Under the pieces are notes generated by a model, which was given only the letters and a program-made list of their open reading frames with translations, had not been told where the DNA came from and ran no database searches. From Komagataeibacter saccharivorans (GTDB taxonomy: Bacteria > Pseudomonadota > Alphaproteobacteria > Acetobacterales > Acetobacteraceae), in the NCBI RefSeq assembly GCF_003207825.1, contig NZ_NKTY01000007.1, positions 1 through 64,000 of the forward strand: 64,000 nt of DNA, written 5' to 3'. The position numbers and the translations under genes are program-made. Each line of letters begins with the position of its first letter. Within the stretch, counting starts at the first letter, position 1. Positions 42,899-52,785 of the stretch are shown in pieces.

Positions 42899-43762
42899 AT
42901 GCAGCCGATGGAAACCCTCAGCACCGTGGCCACATTGCGCGCGCGGGTCAGGGCATGGAAACAGGCAGGGGAACGTGTGGCGGTGGTCCCGACAATGGGT
43001 GCGTTGCACGCGGGTCACCTGTCCCTTGTCCATGCCGCGCGGCAGCAGGCGGACCGCGTGATCGTGACGGTGTTTGTCAATCCGATCCAGTTCGACAATG
43101 CCGATGATCTCGCAACCTATCCCCGCACGCTTGAGGCGGATTCGCGCCTTCTGTCCGATGCGGGCGTGGACGTGCTGTACGCCCCGACGGCAGCGCAGAT
43201 GTACCCGCCCGGCTTCGCCACGCGCATAACCGTATCCGGCGTGTCGGAGGGATTGTGCGGCGGCATGCGTCCCGGCCATTTCGATGGCGTGGCGACGGTT
43301 GTGTGCAAGCTGCTGATGCAGACGCTGGCCGATCGCGCCTTTTTCGGGGAGAAGGATTTCCAGCAGGTGCAGGTCATCCGTCGCATGGTGACCGACCTTG
43401 ACCTGCCCGTCGAGATCATATCCTGCCCCACCCTGCGCGAAGCGGACGGGCTGGCCCTGTCATCGCGCAATCGCCGGCTGGGCGCGTCCATGCGGCAGGC
43501 GGCGGTGGCCCTGCCGCGTGCGCTTGAAGCCTGCGCACGGGCAATCGCGGGCGGCGCGGAGGTCGTCCCCGCATTGGCGAAAGTCGCGCAGGACCTGACG
43601 GCGGCAGGATTTGAACGCGTGGAATATGTCGAACTGCGCGCCGAGGCCGACCTGCAGCCCCTGACTGCCCTTCCACCGGGCATGTCCGCGCGCCTGCTGG
43701 CGGCGGCATGGCTGGATGGCGTGCGTCTGATCGACGGTATGCCGGTGCCCCCGGCGGCGTAA
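42899..43762 (+). CDS. panC: Pantothenate synthetase PanC
   Basis: 287 residues. Ligates pantoate and beta-alanine with ATP, the last step of vitamin B5 synthesis. Class I nucleotidylyltransferase motifs: [16 protein letters not shown] (HIGH-like), [17 protein letters not shown] and [16 protein letters not shown]; the end region [15 protein letters not shown] is the KMSKS-like loop with Ser-Ser-Arg. ATG 42908 (M4) is a second possible start. No panB is adjacent. Confidence 0.96.
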   Translation: MQPMETLSTVATLRARVRAWKQAGERVAVVPTMGALHAGHLSLVHAARQQADRVIVTVFVNPIQFDNADDLATYPRTLEADSRLLSDAGVDVLYAPTAAQMYPPGFATRITVSGVSEGLCGGMRPGHFDGVATVVCKLLMQTLADRAFFGEKDFQQVQVIRRMVTDLDLPVEIISCPTLREADGLALSSRNRRLGASMRQAAVALPRALEACARAIAGGAEVVPALAKVAQDLTAAGFERVEYVELRAEADLQPLTALPPGMSARLLAAAWLDGVRLIDGMPVPPAA

Positions 43763-43785
43763 AACCATGAAACTGACTGCCGGTT

Positions 43786-43809
43786 CCGTGTCCCTGACTG
43801 GAGACACGG
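43786..43809. terminator. Hairpin between panC and the Trm112 gene
   Basis: CCGTGTC and GACACGG with a 10-nt loop, in the 63-bp gap between the converging genes. No strong T-run. Confidence 0.5.
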
Positions 43810-43825
43810 GCGGCAGGGCTGTGGT

Positions 43826-44020
43826 TCAGGCGTCCAGTCGGCGGGCTTCGTCGGGCAGCATGATGGGAATGCCATCGCGGACCGGAAAGGCCAGTCCGGC
43901 GCGCTTGCTGATCAGTTCGCCAGCCTCGCGGTCATAGACCAGCGGCCCCTTGGTCACGGGGCAGACAAGGACGGACAGCAGCCGGGGATCAAGTGGCGGT
44001 GCGGGTGGCTTTTCAGTCAT
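43826..44020 (-). CDS. Trm112-family protein
   Basis: 64 residues. The pattern [19 protein letters not shown] with [19 protein letters not shown] is that of the bacterial YcaR/UPF0434-Trm112 family. A zinc-ribbon relic: only one Cys of the ancestral ribbon is left. Archaeal and eukaryotic Trm112 activates methyltransferases; the bacterial role is unknown. 44 bp downstream of the LON-domain gene. Confidence 0.85.
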   Translation of the reverse strand: MTEKPPAPPLDPRLLSVLVCPVTKGPLVYDREAGELISKRAGLAFPVRDGIPIMLPDEARRLDA

Positions 44021-44064
44021 GGCGGCATATCCCGTGCAGGTTGCAGTATTACATGCGACATCAG

Positions 44065-44838
44065 TTACGAGGGGGATGCACCCTCATCGGGTTCGTGTCC
44101 AGCCCCGTCCAGCAGATTGCGCAGGATCTGCGCGCGCGCGGCCGGGGTGGGCGCTTCCAGCATCATCTGCCGGGGCGCCGTGCCGAACGGGCAGATCATG
44201 GGCAGCGTGACCAGCAGGGCGGCATCATCCATCTGGCGCAGGGCTTCCCAATGCGTGCTCACGCCCTGTGCCTCACAGAAATCATGCAGCGCGTTCAGCA
44301 GCCCTTCCCGGTCAAAGGGAATGTCATCCCCGCTATCCGTCAGGTCCGATACGAAGGAGGATACGTCGATCCGTCCCACCCGATAGCCCCGGCGCAGCGC
44401 CGTCTCGCGCAGCAGGCGGAAACGCGCGATGCCGGTCAGCGTAATGGCGTAGGTGCCATCCACCCGTTCGGTCATGGCGGTGATCCGCCCCACGCACCCG
44501 ATTCCATACAGGGGCGGGGTATCGCTGTAGCCGTCATCCATGCCGGGATCGGTGACGGTATCGTCACCGGGACCGGTATCCCCCATCCCTTCCAGCGGGC
44601 GGGGCTGGATCATGCCGATCAGGCGGTTGCTGGCCAGCGCGTCTTCAACCAGCGCGACATAGCGGGGTTCGAACACGTTCAGCGGCAGGCGGCCCTGCGG
44701 CAGCAGCAGCGCTTCATCAAGCGGGAACAGCCCCAGTTCCGCCGGGAAATCCGCCAGCGTGATGTCGCCAAGCTGCGGAATGTGACGGGGAATGTCATCA
44801 TGGATGATGACACTTCCCCTGTTGTCATGCCGCGTCAC
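44065..44838 (-). CDS. LON substrate-binding domain protein
   Basis: 257 residues from GTG 44838. Resembles the N-terminal domain of Lon protease but with no ATPase or peptidase part: [26 protein letters not shown] is the family start and [23 protein letters not shown] the central strands. Probably binds unfolded proteins or peptides. The GTG start overlaps the stop of the preceding thioredoxin-like gene (GTGA), so the two are translationally coupled. A longer frame to 44901 is unlikely. Confidence 0.85.
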   Translation of the reverse strand: MTRHDNRGSVIIHDDIPRHIPQLGDITLADFPAELGLFPLDEALLLPQGRLPLNVFEPRYVALVEDALASNRLIGMIQPRPLEGMGDTGPGDDTVTDPGMDDGYSDTPPLYGIGCVGRITAMTERVDGTYAITLTGIARFRLLRETALRRGYRVGRIDVSSFVSDLTDSGDDIPFDREGLLNALHDFCEAQGVSTHWEALRQMDDAALLVTLPMICPFGTAPRQMMLEAPTPAARAQILRNLLDGAGHEPDEGASPS

Positions 44839-45797
44839 GAAAACAGCAGCGAGGACATGCGCCGCCGCGCGGCGATGGTGTCGGGGTCCGTCTGGCCCCA
44901 TGCCTCGAACAGGCGGATCAGTTGCAGGCGGGCCGCGTCGTCATTCCACGTCCGGTCCGCCTTCATGATGGTCAGCAGTTCATCGGCGGCCTGCGCGCGC
45001 TTGCCTGCCGCGTTCAGGGCGGCGGCCAGTTCAAAGCGGGCTGCGTAATCCCTGGGGTTGGCTGCCAGACGGGCACGGATCTCCTCCGCTTCCTCGGCGG
45101 CCTTGCGGCCTTCGCGCTTGAGTTCCAGCGCAGCCCTGGCACCCGTGATCTCGGCATGGCTGGCGATGGACGCGGGCGCATCCTGAAGCGCCGTCTCAGC
45201 CCCCTCCTCATCGCCCATTTCAATCAGCGCGCGGGCAAGGCCGCCCCATGCGGCAGGGTTCTCGGGCTCGATTTCCAGAACCTGCGAAAACAGCCCGGCA
45301 GCGGCTTCCGCCCGGCCTTCCTCCATCGCGGCACGGGCCGCATCGATCAGGTCGGCGGCAGGCAGGGCGCCGCCGCCTGCCTTCAGCACGTTTTCGATGA
45401 AGCGGCGCACTTCGCTTTCCGGTTTGGCGCCCTGAAACAGGTCCAGTATCTGTCCCTGCCAGAAAGCCGCGACCAGCGGCACGGACTGCACCGGCAGCCC
45501 GATCTGCCCAAGCTGCTGCACCAGCGCCTGGTTGGCGTCCACATCCACCTTCACCAGCCGCACGCGCCCGCCTGCGGCACGCACCACCTTTTCCAGAACA
45601 GGCGTAAGCTGTTTGCACGGCTTGCACCATGTCGCCCAGAAATCGACCAGCACCGGCAGGTTACGACTGGCTTCCACCACATCGCGCATGAAGGTGTTCT
45701 GCGTGCCGTCCATGACCGGGTCCGGTGCGCCAGCGGGGCTGGCGGCTGCGGGACCGGAACTGGCAGGCCGGGGTGTCTGGCCGATAATGTAGTCCAT
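44835..45797 (-). CDS. cnoX: Thioredoxin-TPR cochaperone (CnoX/YbbN)
   Basis: 320 residues. Thioredoxin domain about 30-135 with the redox motif WATWCKPCK (CxxC, both Cys present, whereas E. coli YbbN has SxxC), then TPR repeats to the end. CnoX protects proteins from oxidation and passes them to GroEL. The partner LON-domain gene begins inside its stop codon. Start ATG 45797; a longer frame to 45860 lacks support. Confidence 0.9.
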   Translation of the reverse strand: MDYIIGQTPRPASSGPAAASPAGAPDPVMDGTQNTFMRDVVEASRNLPVLVDFWATWCKPCKQLTPVLEKVVRAAGGRVRLVKVDVDANQALVQQLGQIGLPVQSVPLVAAFWQGQILDLFQGAKPESEVRRFIENVLKAGGGALPAADLIDAARAAMEEGRAEAAAGLFSQVLEIEPENPAAWGGLARALIEMGDEEGAETALQDAPASIASHAEITGARAALELKREGRKAAEEAEEIRARLAANPRDYAARFELAAALNAAGKRAQAADELLTIMKADRTWNDDAARLQLIRLFEAWGQTDPDTIAARRRMSSLLFS

Positions 45798-45964
45798 CTG
45801 GTTCTGTATCCTGTCGGTGTGCGGCCACCATGGGGTGGGTGCTGTGGCCCGGATACCCATGGGGACTGATTCATATCGCTGCGTAATAGATTGGCATTCC
45901 GGGCCGTACCCGCAACCGCCTTCTGCCCCGATGAAAAAAACTTCGAAAAAAGCATTTTACCCCC

Positions 45965-45993
45965 TTGCGCACCCTGCGGCATTGGCTTAGAAA
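45965..45993 (+). promoter_or_regulatory. Promoter of tRNA-Gly
   Basis: TTGCGC (45965-45970), 17-bp spacer, TAGAAA (45988-45993). Transcription would start about 14 bp before the tRNA. Confidence 0.55.
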
Positions 45994-46013
45994 CCGCCTC
46001 ACCGACGCGGAGC

Positions 46014-46088
46014 GCGGGCGTAGCTCAGGGGTAGAGCACAACCTTGCCAAGGTTGGGGTCGTGGGTTCGAATCCCATCGCCCGCTCCA
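46014..46088 (+). tRNA. tRNA-Gly (GCC)
   Basis: Acceptor GCGGGCG pairs with CGCCCGC; anticodon loop CTTGCCAAG gives GCC; T loop GTTCGAATC; the CCA end is encoded at 46086-46088. A 7-bp hairpin (GATCTTC/GAAGATC, 46089-46106) follows directly. Confidence 0.97.
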
Positions 46089-46119
46089 GATCTTCTACGG
46101 AAGATCAGCGGATTAAAAG

Positions 46120-46142
46120 ACGGCCTTTCGGGGCCGTTTTTT
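46120..46142 (+). terminator. Rho-independent terminator after tRNA-Gly
   Basis: ACGGCC - 6-nt loop - GGCCGT followed by a run of T, 32 bp after the tRNA. Confidence 0.88.
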
Positions 46143-46367
46143 GCGTTTGGGCCTCAATTCAATCCATTAAGGGTTCTTCCGCCTGCGGGGCGCAGCATTC
46201 GGCATCGCGGCCATCCCGTAATCATGGCCTGTCACTACAGCCCCATACGGCGCCTATGCCCTTCATGACATCATGCCGGGCAGGGGCCTGCTATCGTCGA
46301 CATGAGGGGCGCTGCGCCCTGATCTGGCATGCAGGCCGGTCTTTCAGGCAGCCCGTCTGTTGCCCGC

Positions 46368-47429
46368 CTAGAGCAGTTTCATGACCTTGAGCAGCAGCCA
46401 CGTAATCATCATGAACAGGAAGCAGATCCCACCGGCCTCCACCGTGCCCATCGCGCCGGATGCCAGGAACATGCCCCCTGTATTCATGCCGAAAAAGCCG
46501 GTGACGAATGTGGCGGGCAGCATGAGGGTGGTCACGATCGACACGGTATAAAGGCGGCGGTTGGTTTCTTCCGCCTGTCCCGATGCCAGTTCGTCCTGTA
46601 GCGAGCGCGCGCGGTCCTGTAGCGCCAGAAGGTCATCAAGCGCCGCGTGGATCTGGCGTTGCGACCGGTCGCGTATGTCATCTTCCGCCCATTCGGGCAG
46701 TTCCAGATCCTCGTTATGGAAAATGCGGTCCACGGGCGAAATCACGCGCCGCAGTTCGGTCGAACGGCGACGGACCCGACCGATCAGTCCGCTTATGCGA
46801 CCGAAATCCGTGTGCTGGTCCAGTGTCAGCAGCAGGTCTTCCGCGCGGTCCAACTGGTCATCGAGCATGGCGATGTTGCGGCGGACGGTATCGGCGAATT
46901 CCAGCAGTGTATAATCGACCACTTCCGCAGGGGAATTAAAGGATTCGATGCGCTGGAGCGTGCGATAGACCACTCCCAGCGCCGGCACCGGCTGTCGGCG
47001 GGTGGTGATGAGCAGGGTCGGCAGGACCGCGAAACGCCATGCGGAAAGGTTCTTGTCATCTTCCGACATGGCATCGTCAAAGCCGGGCAGCGCGCCATAT
47101 ACGATGTCGCCCTCGGCTTCCACATTCGTACCCCGGTCCGTGCTGCCAAGCGCCAGACGCACTTCTTCGGGCAGGCAGGGTATGGCCTGTATGTGGGCAC
47201 GGGTGGATGTATGGACGATATCGTAATGCAGCCAGACCCATGTCCCCGGTGTGGCGGGGTCGCCACCTTCAAGCGCGCGGGCGATCTGTTCATCGGTCAG
47301 GCGTTCAGGCTTCTGGCCTGCGCGGCAGGCAATGGCCCAGACCAGACCGTTGGACACGGAAGAGGCTGATGACATGCCCGACGACAGGGTTGCGCTGTCC
47401 GTCATGGGAAAATCGGGCACGGTCTCCAT
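46368..47429 (-). CDS. CorA-family metal transporter (ZntB-like)
   Basis: 353 residues from ATG 47429, which has GGAAGG at the right distance. A large cytoplasmic domain with long helices (about 40-285) is followed by two membrane helices with the pore motif GMN in TGFFGMNTGGMF and the C-terminal helix LLKVMKLL. CorA family members carry Mg2+, Co2+ or Zn2+. The missing classical YGMNF context and the C-terminal Lys end fit ZntB-like exporters; metal specificity cannot be read. No metal regulator is adjacent. Confidence 0.87.
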   Translation of the reverse strand: METVPDFPMTDSATLSSGMSSASSVSNGLVWAIACRAGQKPERLTDEQIARALEGGDPATPGTWVWLHYDIVHTSTRAHIQAIPCLPEEVRLALGSTDRGTNVEAEGDIVYGALPGFDDAMSEDDKNLSAWRFAVLPTLLITTRRQPVPALGVVYRTLQRIESFNSPAEVVDYTLLEFADTVRRNIAMLDDQLDRAEDLLLTLDQHTDFGRISGLIGRVRRRSTELRRVISPVDRIFHNEDLELPEWAEDDIRDRSQRQIHAALDDLLALQDRARSLQDELASGQAEETNRRLYTVSIVTTLMLPATFVTGFFGMNTGGMFLASGAMGTVEAGGICFLFMMITWLLLKVMKLL

Positions 47430-47544
47430 CGCGTATCCTTCCGTCATGCCGCGTATCGTGGCGGCTGTCGTGTCGCTTGGTGGGGCCGGTATGCAAAACG
47501 GGCGCGCGATGGCTGGCTGCCACGCGCGCCCGTCCCGCCTGGCG

Positions 47545-47943
47545 TCATTTCATCAGGTCGGGGGAGACCTTGCCGCCATTCTGCGCCAGTTTCTGCATCA
47601 CCTGGGCATGCAGCCAGATGTTCATGGACGCGGAATCACTGGTGTCGCCGGTGTAGTGCAGTTCCGACGCCAGTTCCTTGCGCGCGGCAAGGGAACTGTC
47701 CAGCCCGAGCAGCTTCATCAGATCGACAATGGATGTCTGCCAGTTCAGCTTTTCGGGGTTCCTGGCGGCCATGGCGGCCAGAACCGCATCCACGTCCACC
47801 GGCTGGGCCGGGGCGGCGGAAGCAGCCGGAGCCGCAGCGGCGGCCGGGGCAGCAGCGGGCGCTGCCGCCGGTGTCGCGGCATCAGCGTGGCTGAGTCCCG
47901 TATATTCGAAGATCTTGGACATGATTGAACCGAAGATGCTCAT
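47545..47943 (-). CDS. DUF3597-family protein
   Basis: 132 residues. N-terminus MSIFGSIMSKIFEY, then an Ala/Pro-rich linker (about 20-48), then the conserved domain VDVDAVLAAMAARNPEKLNW with the end IWLHAQVMQKLAQNGGKVS. That is the DUF3597 pattern, common in alphaproteobacteria, often annotated as LysM/peptidoglycan-binding neighbour but of unknown function. Gene stands alone between corA and ahcY. Confidence 0.85.
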   Translation of the reverse strand: MSIFGSIMSKIFEYTGLSHADAATPAAAPAAAPAAAAAPAASAAPAQPVDVDAVLAAMAARNPEKLNWQTSIVDLMKLLGLDSSLAARKELASELHYTGDTSDSASMNIWLHAQVMQKLAQNGGKVSPDLMK

Positions 47944-48018
47944 ATTCTCTCTCCATCGCAGGGTCCGGCCCGGCGGGTGCCGGACCGGTCAAGCGTATAT
48001 CAGGGACTCTGGCGGTGC

Positions 48019-49317
48019 TTAGTAACGGTACAGGTCGTTCTTGAACGGGCCGTTTACGGGCACGTCAATGTAGGCTGCCTGTTCCTTGGTCATCCGGGAC
48101 AGGTGGGCACCCACCTTCGCCAGATGGAGTGCGGCAACCTTTTCGTCCAGTACCTTGGGCAGGGTGTAGACCTTGTTTTCGTATTTGCCCGCCGGTGCCG
48201 TCCACAGTTCGATCTGCGCCAGCGTCTGGTTGGTGAAGGACGCGGACATCACGAAGGACGGGTGGCCCGTCGCGTTGCCCAGGTTCACCAGACGGCCTTC
48301 GGACAGCACGATCAGGCGCTTGCCATCGGGGAAGACGACCTCATCCACCTGCGGCTTGATGTTGTCCCACGTGAAGTTGCGCAGGGCGCCGATCTGGATT
48401 TCGGAATCGAAGTGACCGATGTTGCACACGATGGCGCGGTGCTTCATCTCGCGCATGTGGTCGAGCGTGATGATGTCCACATTGCCCGTGGCGGTTACGA
48501 AGATGTCGCCACGCGGGGCGGCTTCTTCCATCGTCACGACCTCGTAGCCTTCCATCGCGGCCTGCAGCGCGCAGATGGGGTCCACTTCGGTCACCAGCAC
48601 GCGGCAGCCCGCGTTGCGCAGGGACGCGGCGGAACCCTTGCCCACATCGCCATAACCGGCAACGACGGCAACCTTGCCGGCCATCATCACGTCCGTGCCA
48701 CGGCGGATGGCGTCCACCAGGCTTTCGCGGCAGCCATACAGGTTGTCGAACTTGGACTTGGTCACGCTGTCATTGACGTTGATGGCGGGAACCTTGAGCG
48801 TGCCCTTCTTTTCCATTTCCCACAGGCGATGGACGCCCGTTGTCGTCTCTTCCGACAGGCCGCGCACGTCCTTGAGCAGCTCGGGATACTTGTCGTGCAT
48901 GAGGACGGTCAGGTCGCCGCCATCATCCAGGATCATGTTCGGCGTCCAGCCATCGGGACCGCGGACGGTCTGCTCGATGCACCAGTTGAATTCGTCTTCC
49001 GTCAGGCCCTTCCATGCGAAGACGGGCACGCCCGTGGCTGCGATGGCCGCCGCGGCCTGATCCTGCGTCGAGAAGATGTTGCATGACGACCAGCGGACCG
49101 TGGCCCCCAGCGCCGTCAGGGTCTCGATCAGGACGGCGGTCTGGATCGTCATGTGCAGGCACCCCGCGATCCGCGCGCCCTTCAGCGGCTGGGACGCGCC
49201 GTATTCCTCACGGAGCGCCATGAGGCCGGGCATTTCGCCTTCCGCGATCGAGATTTCCTTGCGTCCCCACTCGGCAAGCGAGAGATCCTTGACCTTGTAG
49301 TCAGTGCTGGTGGTCAT
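48019..49317 (-). CDS. ahcY: S-adenosylhomocysteine hydrolase
   Basis: 432 residues from ATG 49317. Splits S-adenosylhomocysteine to adenosine and homocysteine, keeping methylation active. Family blocks: [33 protein letters not shown], the NAD motif [16 protein letters not shown], and FKNDLYRY at the C-terminus, with the catalytic Lys and Asp region in [16 protein letters not shown]. Highly conserved. ATG 49329 adds four residues; GGAACAAGAA supports 49317. Confidence 0.97.
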   Translation of the reverse strand: MTTSTDYKVKDLSLAEWGRKEISIAEGEMPGLMALREEYGASQPLKGARIAGCLHMTIQTAVLIETLTALGATVRWSSCNIFSTQDQAAAAIAATGVPVFAWKGLTEDEFNWCIEQTVRGPDGWTPNMILDDGGDLTVLMHDKYPELLKDVRGLSEETTTGVHRLWEMEKKGTLKVPAINVNDSVTKSKFDNLYGCRESLVDAIRRGTDVMMAGKVAVVAGYGDVGKGSAASLRNAGCRVLVTEVDPICALQAAMEGYEVVTMEEAAPRGDIFVTATGNVDIITLDHMREMKHRAIVCNIGHFDSEIQIGALRNFTWDNIKPQVDEVVFPDGKRLIVLSEGRLVNLGNATGHPSFVMSASFTNQTLAQIELWTAPAGKYENKVYTLPKVLDEKVAALHLAKVGAHLSRMTKEQAAYIDVPVNGPFKNDLYRY

Positions 49318-49398
49318 TTCTTGTTCCATATTCGGTCAGTACGGCACAGGATATAGCCCGTTGGGCGCGCGTGATCCAGAGCGGGCGGGATATGACGG

Positions 49399-50436
49399 TC
49401 ACGCGATCGTGTCCGCCACCTCTTCCGCCTGCTTCATGATGCGCAGGAAATTCTCTCCCCACAGCGCCGCGATCTGGTCGCGATCATAGCCGCGCCGCAG
49501 CAGTTCGGCGGTCAGGTTGCCGGATTCAGCAGCATTGGCCCAGCCGCGTATTCCGCCGCCGCCATCGAAATCGGACGAGATGCCGACATGTTCGATACCG
49601 ATTCGCTGCACGGCGTAATCGATATGGTCCACGAAATCCGCCACGGTCACGGCCCGCGTGTCGCGCACGTCGCGCGGGCGCAGGAAAGCGTCCATGGCGG
49701 TAATGTGGATCACTCCGCCACACGCCTTCAGCGCGTCAAGCTGCGTATCATCAAGGTTGCGCGGATGATCGCACAGGGCACGCACGCAGGAATGGCTGGC
49801 GAATACCGGCGCGCGTGACAGTTCGACGGCCTGCATCATCGTGCTGCGCGCGGTGTGGGAAACATCGACCAGCATGCCAAGGCGGTTCATTTCCGCCACC
49901 GCGTCGCGGCCCAGCGCCGACAGGCCGCCATGGATGCTTTCGGGGTCCTGCAGGTGCTGCATCGGCCGGGCCGAATCGGCCAGACGGTTATGCCCGTTAT
50001 GGGTCAGCGTCATGTACCGCGCGCCCAGTTTGCGGAACGCGGCGATCAGGGACAGGTTCTCGCCGATCGTGTAGCCGTTTTCGACGGCGGGAATAATGAC
50101 GATGTCACCCGCCGCATGGGCGGCGCGTACGCCCTCGACTGTATCGCATACCCGCACGCCCGGTATCTGGCCGGTGTCCGCGATTACGCGCAGCATGGCC
50201 AGCGCCCGGTCCGACGCCGCGGCATGACCCGCCGCATCGCACGCGCCCTGTCCCACATAGGCCACAAGGCACGCCGCCCCCAGCCCACCGGCGCGCATGC
50301 GCGGCAGGTCCACCCGGCGCGACGGCGCGCCAGTGGCGAAATCGTTCCGGTCGGGCCACGGGATGTCGATATGCGTATCGATCGTCAGGATCGTGTGGTG
50401 AAGATCGGCGGCAGGCGGGGTGGGGGTATCGGTCAT
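49399..50436 (-). CDS. Membrane dipeptidase family (M19)
   Basis: 345 residues from ATG 50436. Renal-dipeptidase-like metalloenzyme of the TIM-barrel amidohydrolase superfamily. Visible: DTHIDIPWPDRND (His-X-Asp metal ligands), AVENGYTIGENLSLI (bridging Glu), DVSHTARSTMM and FASHSCVRALCDHPRN (metal His), and GISSDFDGGGGI near the end. Hydrolyses dipeptides, including D-amino-acid-containing ones. No signal peptide, so cytoplasmic. Single gene, 82 bp downstream of the ahcY start on the same strand. Confidence 0.9.
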   Translation of the reverse strand: MTDTPTPPAADLHHTILTIDTHIDIPWPDRNDFATGAPSRRVDLPRMRAGGLGAACLVAYVGQGACDAAGHAAASDRALAMLRVIADTGQIPGVRVCDTVEGVRAAHAAGDIVIIPAVENGYTIGENLSLIAAFRKLGARYMTLTHNGHNRLADSARPMQHLQDPESIHGGLSALGRDAVAEMNRLGMLVDVSHTARSTMMQAVELSRAPVFASHSCVRALCDHPRNLDDTQLDALKACGGVIHITAMDAFLRPRDVRDTRAVTVADFVDHIDYAVQRIGIEHVGISSDFDGGGGIRGWANAAESGNLTAELLRRGYDRDQIAALWGENFLRIMKQAEEVADTIA

Positions 50437-50621
50437 GTCTGTCCTTTCTGAGCGGGGACAATGAACCATATGCAGCCCAGTAATGAAAACTGGGCATAAA
50501 CCAAACGGGGCCGGGCATCGTTACCCTGACCATAGGCGACACGTCCTGCCCCGGCCAGATCGCCGCCCCGCCGCCCGCGCGGGGTCAGTTGCTGCCGGGA
50601 GCGTCTGGCGAAGGAATGACC

Positions 50622-51455
50622 ATGACCACGATTCCCCTGCTTACCCTCAATGACGGATACAGGATTCCCGCGATCGGTTTCGGCACCTATCCACTGGATA
50701 ACCCGCAGGCCGAAGCGGCGGTGCGTGAAGCGCTGGCGGCGGGGTACAGGCTGTTCGATACCGCGGCGCGTTACGGCAATGAAAGCGGGGTGGGTACGGG
50801 GCTGCTCAGTTTCGATGTCGGGCGTGAGGATATTTTCGTCACCACCAAGCTACGCGGGGCCGACCATGGCTTCGACAGCACCCTGCGCGCGTTCGAACGC
50901 AGCCTTGAACGGCTCAAGATGAGTTATGTCGACCTCTACCTCATCCACTGGCCGCTTCCGGCCAAGGACCTGTATGTGGAAAGCTGGAAGGCAATGATCC
51001 AGTTGCAGAAGGATGGCCATGTACGCTCCATCGGGGTGTCCAACTTCCTGCCCGAACACATCCAGCGCCTGATTGACGAAACCGGCGTGGTGCCCGCCGT
51101 CAACCAGATCGAGATGCACGTCGATTTCGCGCAGTCGGGCCTGCGCGCCATGCACCGCAAGCACGGTATCCTGACCGAAGCGTGGAGTCCGCTGGGCCGG
51201 GGTGCGGTGATGGAGAATCCGGTCCTCAACCGTGTGGCGGAACGTCATGGCAAGACCCCCGCACAGGTCATGCTGCGCTGGATAGTACAGACCGGCTCGG
51301 TGCCCATTCCCAAAAGTGCACATCCCGAACGCATGCGCGCCAACCTGCAGACATTCAGCTTCAAGCTGACGGATGAGGACATGCGTGACCTTGCGGCACT
51401 GGACAGCCCCAGCCACCGCACCGGTCCCGACCCCGCGACCTGCACCGAGGAATAA
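50622..51455 (+). CDS. Aldo/keto reductase (2,5-diketo-D-gluconate reductase-like)
   Basis: 277 residues from ATG 50622, with AAGGA 7 nt upstream. AKR fold: catalytic tetrad Asp-Tyr-Lys-His visible in LFDTAARYGNE (Asp, Tyr), VTTKLRG (Lys) and LIHWPLP (His). NADPH-binding C-terminus with IPKSAHPERMRANLQ. Close in layout to DkgA/DkgB, which reduce 2,5-diketogluconate; this agrees with ketogluconate metabolism in acetic acid bacteria, but other aldehydes are possible. Confidence 0.9.
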   Translation: MTTIPLLTLNDGYRIPAIGFGTYPLDNPQAEAAVREALAAGYRLFDTAARYGNESGVGTGLLSFDVGREDIFVTTKLRGADHGFDSTLRAFERSLERLKMSYVDLYLIHWPLPAKDLYVESWKAMIQLQKDGHVRSIGVSNFLPEHIQRLIDETGVVPAVNQIEMHVDFAQSGLRAMHRKHGILTEAWSPLGRGAVMENPVLNRVAERHGKTPAQVMLRWIVQTGSVPIPKSAHPERMRANLQTFSFKLTDEDMRDLAALDSPSHRTGPDPATCTEE

Positions 51456-51614
51456 CTTCCTTTAATTCCGGGCGGGAAATGGCATGTACGCAGCCTGCGC
51501 ATCAGGATTGCGCAAGCCGGAGCCGCGCTGTTATGGTGCGGCCCTCCCGTCGGATGGGGCCATGCTGGCATGTCCACCATGGGAACATGGGCATGAGCGG
51601 GATAACGGCAGGAC

Positions 51615-52751
51615 ATGGCAACAGCGCAGGCAGTAGTGGAACCGGCATCTGACGAATGTGGGCAGGCGGCCCCGGTCGCCCGGTCCACCACTACGCGCGG
51701 GGCCGTGCGGTGGCTGGCGCTGGCATTCGCGGGTTTTCTGGCCGCCTGCGCGCAGGGGCCACGCCCCATGACCGAAGCGCAGATGATGGACGAAGCCGAT
51801 ACCTATCGCGCCCGCGCCCATACCAGCTATACCCCGCCCGGCCCGCCGGACGATCCATGGGGACCGTATATTACCGAGGCGTCGCAGCGCTTCGACGTGC
51901 CCGCCGTCTGGATCAGGCAGGTCATGCAGCGCGAATCCGGTGGCCAGCTTTACCGTAACGGGCAGTTCGTGACCTCGCTGCCCGGTGCGATGGGGCTCAT
52001 GCAGCTCATGCCGCCCACTTATGACGAGATGCGCGCGCGCTACAGCCTCGGCCCCGATGCCTATGAACCCCATGACAACATCGTGGCAGGCACTGCCTAC
52101 ATCCGCGAGATGTACGACATTTACGGCTCCCCCGGCTTTCTTGCCGCCTATAACAGCGGGCCGGGACGGCTGGATGATTTTCTGGACCGCTACCACACCC
52201 TGCCCAAGGAAACCCGCGATTACGTAGCCTCCATCGGACCGAAGATCGCGGGCAGCACGCCGCTCAACCGCTCGCAGGCGGACCTGCTGGTGGAAGCGCG
52301 CGCACTGGCCCGCGCGCAGGCGGCGCAGAACAGCCGTGTCGGACGAAACCGCGCCCGCACCCTGATGGCCGCCGCACCGCAGGATACGGTAGCCGAGACC
52401 CCGTCGCCCGAAGCTGCCGCCGTCCGCGCGGCATGGAGCGCGCGTGAACAGAGCGGCGTGACCCCCATGACATCGGCTGCGGTGCATCCCGGGGTCATCA
52501 GCATGGCGGGTGGACATGACTGGGCGGTGCAGGTGGGCGCCTTCGGTTCCGCCGGGCAGGCCGAACATGCGGCGGGGCAGGCAAAGGCCAGGGTTTCCTA
52601 CAGCGGGGTGCGCACGCAGGTCGCCAGCGTTGCATCGCAACGCGGTCATGTCTATCGTGCAAGGCTGACCGGCCTGTCGCACGCTGCTGCCGAACAGGTC
52701 TGTCAGCGACTGGGTGGCGGTGGCTGCCAGATCCTGCCGCCCGCCACATGA
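51615..52751 (+). CDS. Lytic transglycosylase lipoprotein with SPOR domain
   Basis: 378 residues. A short basic N-terminus then lipoprotein signal with FLAAC (Cys 45). SLT domain about 80-215: catalytic Glu in QVMQRESGGQ (E107), GAMGLMQLMPPT and AYNSGPGRL; a Pro/Ala-rich linker; and a C-terminal SPOR domain (DWAVQVGAFGSAGQAEHAAG, about 300-375) that binds denuded glycan strands. This resembles septal cell-wall enzymes. Cleaves peptidoglycan with 1,6-anhydro ends. Confidence 0.92.
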   Translation: MATAQAVVEPASDECGQAAPVARSTTTRGAVRWLALAFAGFLAACAQGPRPMTEAQMMDEADTYRARAHTSYTPPGPPDDPWGPYITEASQRFDVPAVWIRQVMQRESGGQLYRNGQFVTSLPGAMGLMQLMPPTYDEMRARYSLGPDAYEPHDNIVAGTAYIREMYDIYGSPGFLAAYNSGPGRLDDFLDRYHTLPKETRDYVASIGPKIAGSTPLNRSQADLLVEARALARAQAAQNSRVGRNRARTLMAAAPQDTVAETPSPEAAAVRAAWSAREQSGVTPMTSAAVHPGVISMAGGHDWAVQVGAFGSAGQAEHAAGQAKARVSYSGVRTQVASVASQRGHVYRARLTGLSHAAAEQVCQRLGGGGCQILPPAT

Positions 52752-52785
52752 TGGCTGGAACCCTGCTTTCAGGGTGTGAGGAAAC

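Noticed and set aside
49318-49398. S-adenosylhomocysteine riboswitch before ahcY
   Set aside because: The short upstream region does not show the conserved SAH aptamer segments.
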